Positions 12,103 through 23,756 of a DNA stretch of 64,000 nucleotides are shown one piece after another. Source of the DNA: Musa acuminata AAA Group (taxonomy: Eukaryota > Streptophyta > Magnoliopsida > Zingiberales > Musaceae). The notes below the pieces were generated by a model. It saw only the letters and a list, made by a program, of their open reading frames with translations, searched no databases and was not told where the DNA came from. Positions within the stretch are counted from its first letter, which is position 1. The number at the start of each line of letters is the position of its first letter. The stretch lies in contig NC_088339.1 in assembly GCF_036884655.1 (NCBI RefSeq), positions 32,077,001 to 32,141,000 on the forward strand, in the 5' to 3' direction. The position numbers and the translations under genes are program-made.

Positions 12103-13573
12103 CTACATCGGTGGCTTGCGGACGCAGTATCTGTAGGCGGCCACCTTTCTTCTCCGGGTGTTGGTGTTGTCGATGGACAGCACCATTTTCCCTGCTTCCT
12201 TGGTGGTGAATGCGTCGTGGACCGCCTCCTCGGCGCCCGCCGGAATCCTCCTCGTCTTCTGCACGACGACCGTATAACTCCCCTCGTCGCTCGGCACGAA
12301 CTCCGCGCCGTAGTCCACGTCCCACCCCCCGACGGCGACGTCCCATGCTATGGTTGCTCCTCCCTGACTCATCATTACACTACATTAAGATCTAAGCAAG
12401 GCATGCAACCATGGCGTTTGTGCGTGTCTGGATATACCTCGATGCCGTCGATTTCGAGGTTTACTTGTTCTCCGCCCTTGATGGCGAACTCGGCGGCCGG
12501 CTTGGGCGGACCGTTCTGCAGGTCCCCCGGCCGGCTCAGCCCCCCGTACTGCACCGGCACGAACTCCGGCCTTATGAACCTGTGGCAGGAGTTGGTGTCA
12601 GCATCGGCGAAAAGCAGTGAGGAGGAGCAGAGGAGGTTTGAGCGAATCACTTGTAGAGCGTCTCCGCCACATTGCCTTCTCGGGCGATCACGAACTTGCT
12701 CTTCGTCCTCTCCGTCAGAAACGGGCTTATCATCGCGTACAGCACGCTGAAGTACCAGGGGACGTTGATAAACACCTGCGGTTGATGGATGCATGGTTGA
12801 GAGGACGAAGCAGAGGAGAAGCAACGGGGAAGAAGACCAGCCGTGCCACCGACCTTTCTGGCGACCATCTCGGGGTAGTTGTCCTGGAAGAGGGAGAGGA
12901 TGTGGTTGGAGGCAGCGCGGAGCTCGCGTTTGGGCATGTCCTTGAGGTCGGTGACCTGGATGATGGAGTTGACGCCGCCGGGGCGGAGGTGGAGCAGGCG
13001 GACGCCGCGCTCCATCACCTGGACGCGCCACCGGAGGAAGCGCTGCAGCTTGTCGGCGTCGCCCAGCACGCGCTCGTACACCGCAGCGTCCTTGAAGACG
13101 CCATAGGCGTTGTAGCACACGGGGTGGCCCCGCCGGTCCCAGCCATGCATGTACGCCACCACGCCCTCCACCTCCTTAAGCCCCACCATCTCCTCCTCCG
13201 CCACCCCGTCCGCGCCGAACTCCCGCCGCCACTCCGCGCACCTCAGCAGCATGGCGTGCGCCTCCCCCACGTCGAAGTCGCGGGCCCGCAGGAACTTGAG
13301 GAGCACCACGTCCGCCCGCTCGTCGGCAGCGGCAGGGGCGATCGGGACGCCCCACATGGAGATGGGTTTCGGGGAGGCGGAGAGCAGCTGCTTGAGCTCC
13401 TGCAGGGCCTTCTTCTCGGCGGGCTTGAGGCTGGAGGCGAGGTAGGAGTCCTCCTTAAAGGAAGAAGAGCGTTGCAGACCGGCAGCAGCCTCCATAAGCG
13501 AGCTGAGCAGGTTCCGTTTGGTGGCAGGTTTCGGAGAAGCGACGGCCTCTGCGGTTGCCTGACATGGCTCCAT
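12103..13573 (-). CDS. PATL6: Patellin-6-like SEC14/CRAL-TRIO plus GOLD domain protein
   Basis: Four exons (13573-12854, 12775-12651, 12579-12438, 12363-12103) separated by introns of 78, 71 and 74 bp with GT-AG borders join into a 415-aa protein. Residues 87-120 match the CRAL-TRIO N-terminal helices (LLKFLRARDFDVGEAHAML). Residues about 140-300 are the lipid-binding SEC14 domain (GHPVCYNAYGVF, IIQVTDLKDMPKREL, DNYPEM, VFINVPWYFSVLYAMISPFL, then PVQYGGL). Residues about 310-415 form the GOLD domain (WDVDYGAEFVPSDEGSYTVVV to the C-terminus). Patellins bind phosphoinositides and work in membrane trafficking, cell-plate formation and auxin-related processes. The short, non-acidic N-terminus and total length fit the patellin-6 subgroup rather than the long PATL1-3 type. 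The ATG is preceded by a GA-rich leader; no in-frame upstream ATG is needed. Confidence 0.95.
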
Positions 13574-16500
13574 TCTGTGAGACGAGAGAAGGAAGAGAGA
13601 GAGAGACAGAGCTCACGACAACCAGGGTCTTCTTGGGCGTGGTATATCTGTAGGCTTAGAGCTAACCACTGCTACCGCTTACCACCACTTGAGCTTTTTA
13701 CCAGGTTGTACTGGTGGAGTGTCTAAGAAGGAAGAGGGAAGAAGAAGAAGAGGTGGGGAAGTTGAATGGAATTGAATGGTAGCGGCAAAAGGGTTCAGAC
13801 ATTATGATGGTGGCGTGATGGAAGACTTTTAGCTTTTATGACCTTTTTTGGAGCGGCTCAATGACCATGGCCGGCCCGTGAATAGTTTGATCTCCTCCGC
13901 CTTCTCTTTCCTCCTCTGCATTCACAAAGAAAGTACTTAAGAACATTTTCAAATCCACATCGCTAAAACTGCTGATAAAAGACTAAATGCTACTTTGGCT
14001 AAAGCGAAAAAAGGTGCTTTACAGCAAAATAATATAATCATAGATGACAAGTTTCCTTCGCGATCGATCAACAACATTAACAAATGTGATCGAGTAAACA
14101 GTTGGTAATATTTTCTTCTTCATCGAGCTACGATGCTTGTCTTCTCCTCCAATAGATCTATTTTGCTTAATCTACCACAAGATCTTTGAAATCTCAGTAG
14201 AATATATATGTTTCTTTTGATGCTAAGGTACAATAGAAGTAGTTGCACAAGGAAACAAGAAGACTGGGTGGGTGGGTCTCGGACGGGTGAATTGGACTGG
14301 ACCTTGGCAATGGCAAAGTGAGCTGATGGACCACCAGACTGCAGGACTTTGTGCGTCAGAAGAAGTTTCTTTTGCTGGCAGAACACAGGAAATCCAACAC
14401 GGGCAGAGTGAGACACACAGAGAGAGCGGGGAAGGAAAGAGCTGAGACTGCACATGGGAAGCGGTACGTACCTGCAATGGCAGTGGTGCAGTGGGAGCAG
14501 CATCGCAAGGCACCGCTTGCTTTAAGAAGGCACCGCATGATATAAATCAGACGGTGGACAGGAGATCATCCTGATGGTACACCGCTCGTCCTGTGACCTC
14601 CCCCCCCCCCCCCCTCTTTTATTACTTGCTTTATACAGGGAAAGGGAAAGGGAAAGCAGGATGGAGACAGCACGAGCACTACGTGCTGCTTCGGGAAGAG
14701 GAATACCACTGTATTATGTTCATCATTAAACCACACCAAGTCACACGATGCTTTAGAGGGAGGCAACGGACATGCCATCCATTAAAGGAGAGTATAGAAT
14801 AGGAAAAGGACTTGTCCTCGTTCGAGGCCTCACTGACTCTGAAGCTTATCATAATAGCAATAAAGCAATAAATTGTTTGTTGCATTTGCTTTTCATTAGA
14901 CTGATGCTAACTTCATGTTGATCAACACTATTTCTAACTTATGGTATAATTCCAAGGAGTTACAATCTATGCTACCATGATTACTGTATCAAGTGATTGA
15001 TAGTTTATATACCATCTAGTATTATCATATGGTGGAATCCTGCTACAAACAATGTTCAGTACACTTGTTTTCTACAGCTAATTTCTGACACATTACACTT
15101 GTCAGACAAACATTGACTACATTGAAGACCACACACACACACACACAGTGATGCTAAGTAGATTTTGAACATGAAAGGAATAGATTACATGGTATGAGAA
15201 CCTATAGCATCCAGGCTTAGCAAATTCAAATTAAAGACGATAGCATCAGTGACAGTCATAGATAGATCACTAAACTTATTTATGGTGATGAGATTCATAA
15301 ATAGAAATCTATTATCATCATACCTCAGATAACCTCATACGAGCGAATTGAAGAATCCCCTTGCAACTCTCCTCCATAATTATAAGAATTCAGCTGGAAG
15401 TTACCCCAAAATACAATAAAGGAAAGACTACATATTGATGATGATATAATGGCAGAAGTTCATGTCATGCTATCATCCCAAGGAACTTATAGCTGTCAAC
15501 TGTAATGAAATGAATCAGAAGGCATATGCCAATCAATATTTAGTTATAGAAACTGCTAACTAAAATTTTGCTTTGATGCTAAGAGGCATAGTGAAAACTC
15601 CTACCTACTTTGAAGCTCAATTACCTCACACTTCATTGGAACCTAAGCATGTCACACACACACATCATAGATAAAAATGCAGGTACTGCTTTTTAGGAAA
15701 TAAATAAGAAATGCAATGCCAAGTACCAATTACATGCCACAGATTGGATACTAAAGCACAACTCCAATCTTCATCTCTACTGTCAGTTCACTAGTGGCTA
15801 ATATTCACAATATGAAGATTCATCAAGTCACTTAAATCGATATATGTATGATAATACATTGTTGTCATAGAAGAATTGCAAACAGTTTAATAATCTTGTG
15901 GCTAATATTCACAATATGTTACACAAAGACTGCTTTGACAAGTGAACTGTCTCTAACAAAGGTACAAGCACATATGTATTGCACTTAGACAAATATTTCA
16001 ATCAAGTTAAATATCCTACATGATTTAAGACACTTGAGATTTGATAAGCCTCAACGTGACCAGAAGACTCCTTTGATAAGCACATGTTGTGCACATAGTC
16101 GAATGTTTTGACTCTGCTAAATACCCTCAACATCTCATCAAAGCTCTCACTCTCAATACTTCAATCCAATGTTTCCTTGAAATCCATTCATTATCTTAAA
16201 GAATAAGTCAAGATACTAATGAACTCTGCAGTTTGAGACAATACCTATAGATTTGTATCTTATGCTTGGTGCAAATGCCATCTGTGGATGTGGATCGAAG
16301 AAAAAAGCATGAAGGGGTTACAATGGAATAAAAGAGAAACACTGTATCCCTCTTCTCTTGATGCTCAGCGGCATCAAATATTGATCATGGTGTCCAGTTC
16401 CCATACAAAGTAGATGCATAAAAAAACAAGACAAATAAGTCTTTTTAGGTTGCAAGTCCTCTTTGTTCCTTACATTCTATTTCTTTTTTGTTCTTCTCTA

Positions 16501-18648
16501 TGCTTCTCCTTTTGCCCTCACTATGATCTCTACCTTCTGAGCCGAACTTTCTACTTGTGCTACTTTGACAGCAGGCATACTGCTGTTTGCTGTAGGCAAT
16601 GTTGGCAGCCCTTAATTTGTTCTTAACTCTTTCACCCAGGTGTACATCCTGAATGAACAATGGGTTGAACCAATACACTTAGCTTGTTTTGGGATTAGAA
16701 AAATTTCTAAAACTAGTTCATTCATGGAGCTACCTGATTAGCAACATAGATAAGCTCCTTCCCCTACTCGAGGATGCGACTGAATGTGTTCCCAGCATTA
16801 ATGGGAGACAAGTTGAAGTCTGGAAAACTTTTCATGGATAAATCATGAAATCAAATCAAAGTATGATTGCATGCACACCTACCAATCAGGATAGCAGATC
16901 CATGATAGAAAACTGAGAGGCTGATAAGTCGATAATCGAATGTAACACTGGTTCAAAAGGCCAAATTAGAGGTTACATCTGCATTTTTCTAAAGCATTTA
17001 GGCCAACATTTAGCTAAATCATTTTCTTCAAGAATATTAATGAATCATAACAATGATAATAACATATAGTCTTTAGCCATTCAATGGACAAATAATCAAC
17101 CACACTCAGTGCAAATATCCGAAGGACACTAATAAAATTTCTTACATATGTTCCACAAAGATGCATTAATCATAGAGAAAAGTAAGGCTCTGTTTGGAGA
17201 GAAGAGAAAAGATAGGTTCGTTATATTTCTATCTTTCTCTCCAAAACCCTCCACTTGTACAGAGAGAATAGGGAGTTTGAAGTGACGTTTGTATCCTCCG
17301 TTCCTCTCCACTCTCCCAAAATTTGTATGCAAACAAGAGCAAGTATTTTTTTCTTCTCCACTTGTAAAATTACTAAAACCAAATGACAGAAAGTATTCTC
17401 CACACTTCTCTCCATCGAGAAAAACCATAAATCATCATGTGCAGATCCTCTCATCTACTGTTATCAGTATATCCAAATTCATAAGCATAAAAAAGATAAA
17501 GCATAGCATTTGCTACCAAATAACAATTGAGAAGCAGAATTTACTTGACAACCAGAACACAACAGATATTTTTCATAAATCATGGCAATGATTAAAGTAA
17601 TACTCATAGTGCAAGAAAATGTATTACTTTAAGGAAAAATCCTCATGAACTGAAAGTGACAATCAATCAACACATAATAGCATTTTAAGCAGAAGAGTTT
17701 GGACCAAAGATGAAGTGCATGCTTAAGGACTCTTTAGATGTAGCAGCTTTGATCAAAGCAAAAACTTTTAGGATTGTACTACAAAAGCTGGCATACTCGC
17801 TACAGTCTTCCACCAAAGCAGCTATAGTTTCTCCATTCTGCATGGTACTAGATGTAGACTGAGATGCTTGATAAAACATTAAAGCCATAAAAGAAAAATA
17901 TCTAACCAATAGTAGGTAATATAAAGGGATAAAAGCTTATAAGAAAGAAGCTTACTTTTCTGCCATCAAAGACACATAATATACCATGTACTGTAAAGTG
18001 TTTCAAAATGTAACTTGTATTTTACAAAATCATAGTTATCAACCTATATACATCATCAGAATGTCCATGACATAGTTTTTCTCTTTTTGTGAAAGCTAGG
18101 AAACAACAGAGCTTGACTTGGACCCTGATGGATTTAAGAATTTGTCAACTTCAACTGTACCACAACATAACTAACTGCAATGTTTGTCAATTCAAATATC
18201 TGTTTTCATCCATTTTTTTCTCTTCCAGGTGTCTACAAATCTCTTGAGTGAACAATGACTTTCGGTAGAAATTACATACTGATTCCAAAATTTCTTCTTT
18301 TTTATTTCACAATGCAATCTCAACCAACAAATAAACAAGGTTAAACTTGACTAGCAAAGATGCATGTGTCTCATTTCTATGGATCCGGTTTAAAATATAT
18401 AATCTAACAAAGGTCGTGTAAGCTAAGATGGAAGCCAAGTGCTGCCAAGAAGACAAAGAAAGGATTGACCAAATGTTACAGTTTAAGCAAAGATACCATG
18501 AAACTTAGCGAAAGTGCAATAGATCTGCATAGAGATGACAGATAACTTTGCCAAAAGTCACACACAGATCACACCATTATATTTATGACAATATGCATAG
18601 CATTTGACTCCAACATACTCGATTTAAAGGACCAAGGCCATAAAAACC
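13574..18648. other. Intergenic, no gene recognised
   Basis: About 5 kb between the patellin and MIF-like genes. The first part is probably patellin promoter and leader (GA-rich near 13590-13610). The rest is AT-rich without convincing open frames. It holds a C15 homopolymer (14600-14614), imperfect (GGGAAA)n at 14638-14656, and (AC)n at 15128-15147. The segment 17187-17430 begins with GGCTCTGTTTGGAGAG, a start typical of small hAT/PIF-type elements, but I could not define its ends. Confidence 0.65.
14600..14614. repeat. C15 homopolymer
   Basis: Fifteen consecutive C residues followed by a T-rich stretch; unusual in this AT-rich spacer and prone to length variation or assembly error. Confidence 0.9.
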
Positions 18649-19267
18649 CTAAAATGTCGACCCATTCCATCCAAAGTTCGAGCCCTGCAAAACACAACGA
18701 GATACACCATTAACAACATTAATTGCAAAAAAAAAAAAGTTAATTTTACATCATCAAGAATGGTGCTGAGGATGATGTAGGTGAGTCCTAATCAAGAAGG
18801 ATCACCAACATCCCCAATTTGGCAGAGAAAGGACGAAATCACCCACCTTGGTGTCATAAAACTTGAGGAAGAAGCGGGATTTGGGGACGGACAACTTGGT
18901 CTCCAGGATGGCCGCGACGGCGGCGCTCAGCTTCTTGTTGACGTCGGCGTTCAGGCCGCCTATGGAGACCAGCTCGCCGTACGCAGCGGGCTGCTCGGTT
19001 CCCCCGAAGGACATGGGCGCCGACCCTTTAAGGACTATCATCACATACTGCACCCAAAAGAACATAGCAAGAAACGTAGTCAGCATTTAGAAGGCAAGTA
19101 CAAAGCGGAATCGAGATCGAGCAAATTGATGGGGGGATGGGGGATGGGGGACGGACGGCTTCGGGCTTGCCGATGAGCCTGGCGACGGTCTTGGATGCCT
19201 CGGAGAGGATAGCGGAGGTGTCGACGCCGTCGAGGCTCACGTTGGTGGAGAGGTTAAGGCACGGCAT
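18649..19267 (-). CDS. MDL1: MIF / D-dopachrome tautomerase-like protein
   Basis: Three exons (19267-19157, 19047-18847, 18684-18649) with GT-AG introns and all phase-0 junctions give 115 aa, the usual size of the MIF fold. The N-terminus MPCLNLSTNV exposes Pro2 after Met removal, the catalytic base of the tautomerase superfamily. Other family landmarks are YVMIVLKGSAPMSFGGTE, AAYGELVSIGGLNADVNKKL and the short last exon GSNFGWNGSTF. It resembles the Arabidopsis MDL1/MDL2 type more than MDL3. Plant MDL proteins are cytosolic or peroxisomal homologues of an animal cytokine with roles in immunity and flowering. The last exon codes for only 11 residues; reading through intron 2 would give a different, implausible tail, so the splice is preferred. 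Exon 1 and most of exon 2 are GC-rich. Confidence 0.95.
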
Positions 19268-19458
19268 TCTCCCTTGCTTCGATTTCGTTCTCTTTCGCTT
19301 CTCGTTGGGGTTGACTCGTAGAAGAGATTGCGGGCGACGATAAAGTTTCTAAGATACTAGGTGTCAGAGAGGAGAAGGTGGACGCGTGGCGTTATCAGAA
19401 CCGTAGATATTACGGCACGAACACGACGTTCGATGCAATCGTTAGCCGTTGGGAAGCG

Positions 19459-19490
19459 ACACTGGTGCTTACCAACCGGGAATCGATGCA
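19459..19490 (-). pseudogene. Degenerate tRNA-Gly fragments
   Basis: The string CACTGGTGCTT resembles the 5' end of the neighbouring tRNA-Gly genes in reverse complement. ACCAACCGGGAATCGATGC immediately after it resembles their 3' T-arm end with substitutions. It looks like the fused remains of one or two older copies at the edge of the array. Confidence 0.55.
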
Positions 19491-19521
19491 AGAGCGGACT
19501 ATCTATATGAATACATGAAAT

Positions 19522-19592
19522 TGCACCAGCCGGGAATCGAACCCGGGTCTGAACCGTGGCAGGGTACTATTCTACCACTAGACCACTGGTGC
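19522..19592 (-). tRNA. trnG-GCC: tRNA-Gly (GCC)
   Basis: The 71-nt minus-strand gene starts GCACCAGTGGTCTAGTGG and ends CCCGGCTGGTGC plus discriminator A. Acceptor stem (GCACCAG/CTGGTGC), D arm, T arm with GGTTCGATTCC, and anticodon GCC (complement of 19558-19560) are all present; there is no intron and no encoded CCA. A-box and B-box promoter elements are intact. The anticodon stem is GTACC/GGTTC, leaving one U-U mismatch (28-42) that the next copy does not have. No run of four T follows closely, so its Pol III terminator is weaker than that of the next copy. Confidence 0.96.
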
Positions 19593-19665
19593 TTCGTGAT
19601 TAGTGCAAACATTTTAACCATTCATTGTATTTATATTAATTTAGATTCACACAAAAAATACTTTA

Positions 19666-19736
19666 TGCACCAGCCGGGAATCGAACCCGGGTCTGTACCG
19701 TGGCAGGGTACTATTCTACCACTAGACCACTGGTGC
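19666..19736 (-). tRNA. trnG-GCC: tRNA-Gly (GCC), second tandem copy
   Basis: Same 71-nt tRNA, with a fully paired anticodon stem (GTACC/GGTAC), anticodon GCC and discriminator A. It is followed on its own strand by T6 (19653-19658 in complement), a good Pol III terminator. It sits 144 bp from the first copy in the same orientation, with unrelated AT-rich spacer between. Confidence 0.97.
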
Positions 19737-19819
19737 TTTGTTGATAATATTAACATTTTATTTTATATATATCTTATTATATTTCGCAATGGTGGATTCC
19801 AATCACTATAAATTCTTTT

Positions 19820-19874
19820 TGCACGAGCCGGGAATCGAACTGCACGGTGACAAAGAAACATTCTACCACCAGTA
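19820..19874 (-). pseudogene. Decayed, truncated tRNA-Gly copy
   Basis: The 3' T-arm (complement of GAGCCGGGAATCGAAC, 19825-19840) and an A-box remnant (complement of ATTCTACCACCAGT) remain. The anticodon region has been deleted or scrambled, leaving about 55 nt. It lies about 154 bp from the second intact copy in the same orientation, continuing the array. Confidence 0.8.
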
Positions 19875-19902
19875 TTTAAATATTAAAGACTTAAAATTTA
19901 TA

Positions 19903-20178
19903 ATTAACACCCAACTTAATATAATTAAGGTTGCATTAGATCCGAAGATGGATATCAAATCCAATTCAACATTTTAGTAATCATGCGAAGGTTTATGATG
20001 AAAATAATACAAGAATAATTATTGAAGAAGCTTTATTGTAATTAACACCCAACTTAATAGAATTAAGGTTGTATTAGATCAGAAGATGGATATCAAATCT
20101 AATTCAATATTTTAGTAATTATGCCAAGGTTTATGATGAAAATAATACAAGAATAATTATTGAAGAAGCTTTATTGAA
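19903..20178. repeat. 138-bp tandem duplication (2 copies)
   Basis: Units 19903-20040 and 20041-20178 both begin ATTAACACCCAACTTAATA and end GAAGAAGCTTTATTG, with about ten substitutions between them. The sequence is AT-rich and noncoding. Confidence 0.88.
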
Positions 20179-23100
20179 GATGAGAAGCTTTAGCTTTATT
20201 GAAGAAATGAAAATGCTTCAATACATTAAATGTTTTATCTCCTATTTATACAAATTAGGAGAAAAAATTTTCCTCAACAGAATAGAGGATTTTTCTCAAT
20301 AAAATAAAAAGATTTCCTCGTATAGTTGAGGAAATCTTATCTTCTATTAGTTTAAATCAAAAACCAATCCATCCAAGAAATTACAATCATCTCACGATGA
20401 CAATACGGGGGTTAAGAATGACATAAATCATCAATCTATTCTCAAGATGATATGACCCAATTTATGCAATAAGGTTGCGACTAAATCATACAACTAAAAA
20501 CTACTCTTGTTAGATGATCAGATTAAAACACTCATCCAGCATTTTTCTCTCTTCCGTTCGAGCAAGCGCAATGGATAAGTCATGTCTAAGTAAAATTGAC
20601 ATCATAATATCTACAACAAACGACGGCTTCAATCAATCATATTTTTTTTATTAAAAAAAAATTAGAGAAAAAGGAAATCAGATTGACAACCGACTTTGAT
20701 TTTTTATTACATAAAAAATAAAAGATAAAGAAAAGAAAGAATGATTTTTTTAAAAAGAAAAAGTTGATTAACTATATTAAAGATTACAAAAACCTCAACC
20801 GAGAGGGTCACTTCCCTCTTCAAAGACTGCTAGCATACCTGATAAACCAATTGATCTCCGCAAGATTTCGCATCCAGTGGCCGAAATCCCTCAACCAAAA
20901 TCGCTTGCTTGCATACTATACTGCAAGACTACAACCATCAAAACAAAGATATTGATTGAAAGACAAATATAATAGCAGAGAACGGAAGGATTCACACTTC
21001 CGCACATACACGATAAAATTATATGAAAAAAATATGATCACACATAATCATACCAAAAAGAAATATAACCTCACGCCACTCTCACATATTATATCCATTA
21101 CTATGTATAAATCCTATAAGAAAATATCCAAAGAAAAATATAAAATTATAATTATATCAAATCAAAGAATCATTTCTTCAAGATGATAACATTTCATATT
21201 TAACTTGAAAACATTATTTCTTTTGTAAATATGAATCTTCAAAGATTTTCAATCATAACGATAATTTGATTTTTAATTTTTTTTTCACATTTGTTTTCTT
21301 TTCCCATTGATAATTGAAAAATTGTATCAGAACTATTCTAGATTAGAATTATTATAGATGTTACCATTTGACAAGATGCAAAACAGAGAAAAAGCAGATT
21401 GCAAGAAAGAGAAGAAGTTGACTTAGGTCCAAGCAAATACATAGCATAAAATATGCAATAACAATGTTGTATAAATCTGGATGGAAGTCAGCATCTTCAT
21501 ACTGCATATATTCTGATAGCGGTAGGATGGCTAATCAAGCAATCAACTAAAAATAAACCAAAAGTAACAAATAATGCAATGTGCAAGGTAAATGTAAGAT
21601 GAAGAATTGATAATGACTCCAGAGATCAAAGCTAGTGACTTTGTACAATTCCAAAGTTTGATGTAAGATAGTACATCTCCTGTAAAACATTGCTGAAGAA
21701 AAGCAAGTAGTAGACTAAATTAATCAAGAAACCTGAAAACCTAAGTTGCATGATATGCATTCTAAGAAAGAACACTGGTATAGGTAAATTTCTGATCAAG
21801 TTGACATAGGGCTTAGCATGTTTTACTCACAGCACTGGCAGGATATGAAGAGAAATCACACTGACTTTTCTTTGATAATCTGAAATAAAGATCAGCTCTT
21901 CCTTCAAAAGTAAAGCACCAGTGTAAGATATACAGACTAAGATACTGGTTTATGAATTAACAACAACCAAATCCTGTAAACTGTATGGTTTATAGTTATG
22001 TAACCCCGTCTGATATTATGGTATACTGTATCAGACTGACCAGTATTTTAAACAATGCAACATATGTCAGCCTTCTTGCTATTCCTGTGACACAAAGCCA
22101 TCATGATAACACCTCCACATTACTCCATAAACCCATCCTTTCTGCCATAGCTCTGGTGGGTGTTGAGACCTCCATTTTCTTGTATTCTCTTGGTAGTTCT
22201 AACGCAACAATCTTCTGATACGCCACGTTGCAGAACTGTCATATAGTGGGCTTGCATCACAACCATGCTTGTCTTGGAAGTGATTCACGCCTCATAGAAA
22301 ATAGAAAAAGAAAATAATGAGGGATAAGTACAATAAAGAAAATGAACACATCAGATGCACCCTGAACAATTTGATTATCAAAAGAAAGCACCTACACACT
22401 AGATCATAGAAAATATAGCTACAGATATAAAAAGACATGTTTCAGATGAAATCTGACAAACAATATTGAATCTGTCAGGACCATTGTTATTAAGAAGTCA
22501 CAGGTACACAAAAATGATTGATATTTCTCACCAAAAAAAATATAGTTTCTATTTACTGCTAAGTAGCAAACGTAGCATACAATATTGCAATGTGAAACTT
22601 ACATCAAGACAGAAGTCATGAGAAGTAAAGTTATTTGAATTGCACCAAAATGTGTATCGAAAAACTTGCAATGCAATGTATCAGTATATAACACCATATC
22701 ATGTGCCAGGAAAATGATGGTAACCAATGGAAAAGGTGCATCTCTGTTGCACGTCTGTTGTCTGTCAATGTGTGATAAGAGTGTATCATCTAACCAGGAA
22801 CAGGTAGTATGCACCTTTGGGAGAGATTCATTAGTGCATGCCATGGAATGTGCTAGCACATGCACAGATTAGCTTCACAAGTATTATGTCTTAGATTTTG
22901 GTCAACCCAAGTCAAAGAAAAAGGAAAAGTAATCCTGTAATCCCAAGTAGAGGGTGTCCCACAACATAATAATACAGTAATATCAAAGTGGGGAACATCA
23001 CAACTCTCCAGAAGGACAGATCTGCAGCATCTCATGTTCAAGCTTCAGATGTAACAATAATAGCATGCAAGATTAGGGACACTATACCTAGCTATTGCTC
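20179..23100. other. Intergenic, no gene recognised
   Basis: About 2.9 kb of AT-rich sequence with only short, unrecognisable open frames. The part near 23000-23175 may belong to the 3' UTR of the next minus-strand gene. Confidence 0.65.
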
Positions 23101-23172
23101 TGTTATGCTAATTTTAGACAAATGAGATGTGATTGTCGTGGTTGAAGCCTCTCTCGATACAGGAAGTCCGAA

Positions 23173-23712
23173 CCTGAAACAATATAACAGAGCAATTAAC
23201 AATTAATAGCAGAAATCGATCATCTAAGAACTTGTTTAAGAGGCCAAGATAATTCTTCTTGAACTAGAGGTCAAGTAACTCACCATATGTGAACTCTGAA
23301 AACTTCAAATGTGCTCGACGCATACATGAAGCAAAAGGATAAGCAAACTTTCTTCAATCAAGTTGGAAATCTTGAAATATATCAACATATGAAGTCAAGT
23401 GGAATATCAACCTCAAAGTAGATGTTTAATATTAATCTTTCAAAACATAAATTTAGATATTTACAAATGATAATCTTTTTATTAAGATGTGTATCTACAA
23501 ACATCTCCAGGTCAACAGCCAGCAAGGAAATGCAGCTTGCTTAACGAACACGTAAATGAAAAATAAGATATATACAGTCAAAGTTTCTAAACTTGAAAAA
23601 CAAGATATTCTTAAGGTTACTAAACTGGTACACCAGGAGAAAACTTCAGAATGTTCGGAAAAAAATTGCACCTCCTGCACTTCATCCCAGAAGAATCCAT
23701 AGAGTACTTACA
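23173..23712 (-). other. Possible 3' UTR intron of the ADA3-like gene
   Basis: About 45 bases after the stop codon the minus strand has a consensus donor CTTCT|GTAAGT (exon end 23712), and a good acceptor TTGTTTCAG precedes 23173. Together they would remove about 540 bp of the 3' UTR. The inference rests on splice-site quality only. Confidence 0.35.
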
Positions 23713-23756
23713 GAAGTGACAGCCAGATGGTATCCCAACTAATAAACAAACCAACT

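Noticed and set aside
12617..13726. Long plus-strand open frame (369 codons) opposite the patellin gene
   Set aside because: It is the antisense of GC-rich patellin exons and their introns; its composition follows the opposite strand's codon bias and it matches no family, while the minus strand gives a complete patellin.
17187..17430. Possible small MITE starting GGCTCTGTTTGGAGAG
   Set aside because: I could not find a convincing matching end or target duplication, so only a note is kept in the intergenic entry.
18802..18846. Read-through of MIF exon 2 ending VGDFVLSLPNWGCW
   Set aside because: The family C-terminus GSNFGWNGSTF is found in a downstream exon (18684-18649) with proper splice sites, so the read-through is intronic.
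19449..19811. Plus-strand open frame with a repeated peptide (QPGIEPGS...PWQGTILPLDHW)
   Set aside because: It is the antisense translation of the two tRNA-Gly genes; the repeat in the peptide is the tRNA itself.
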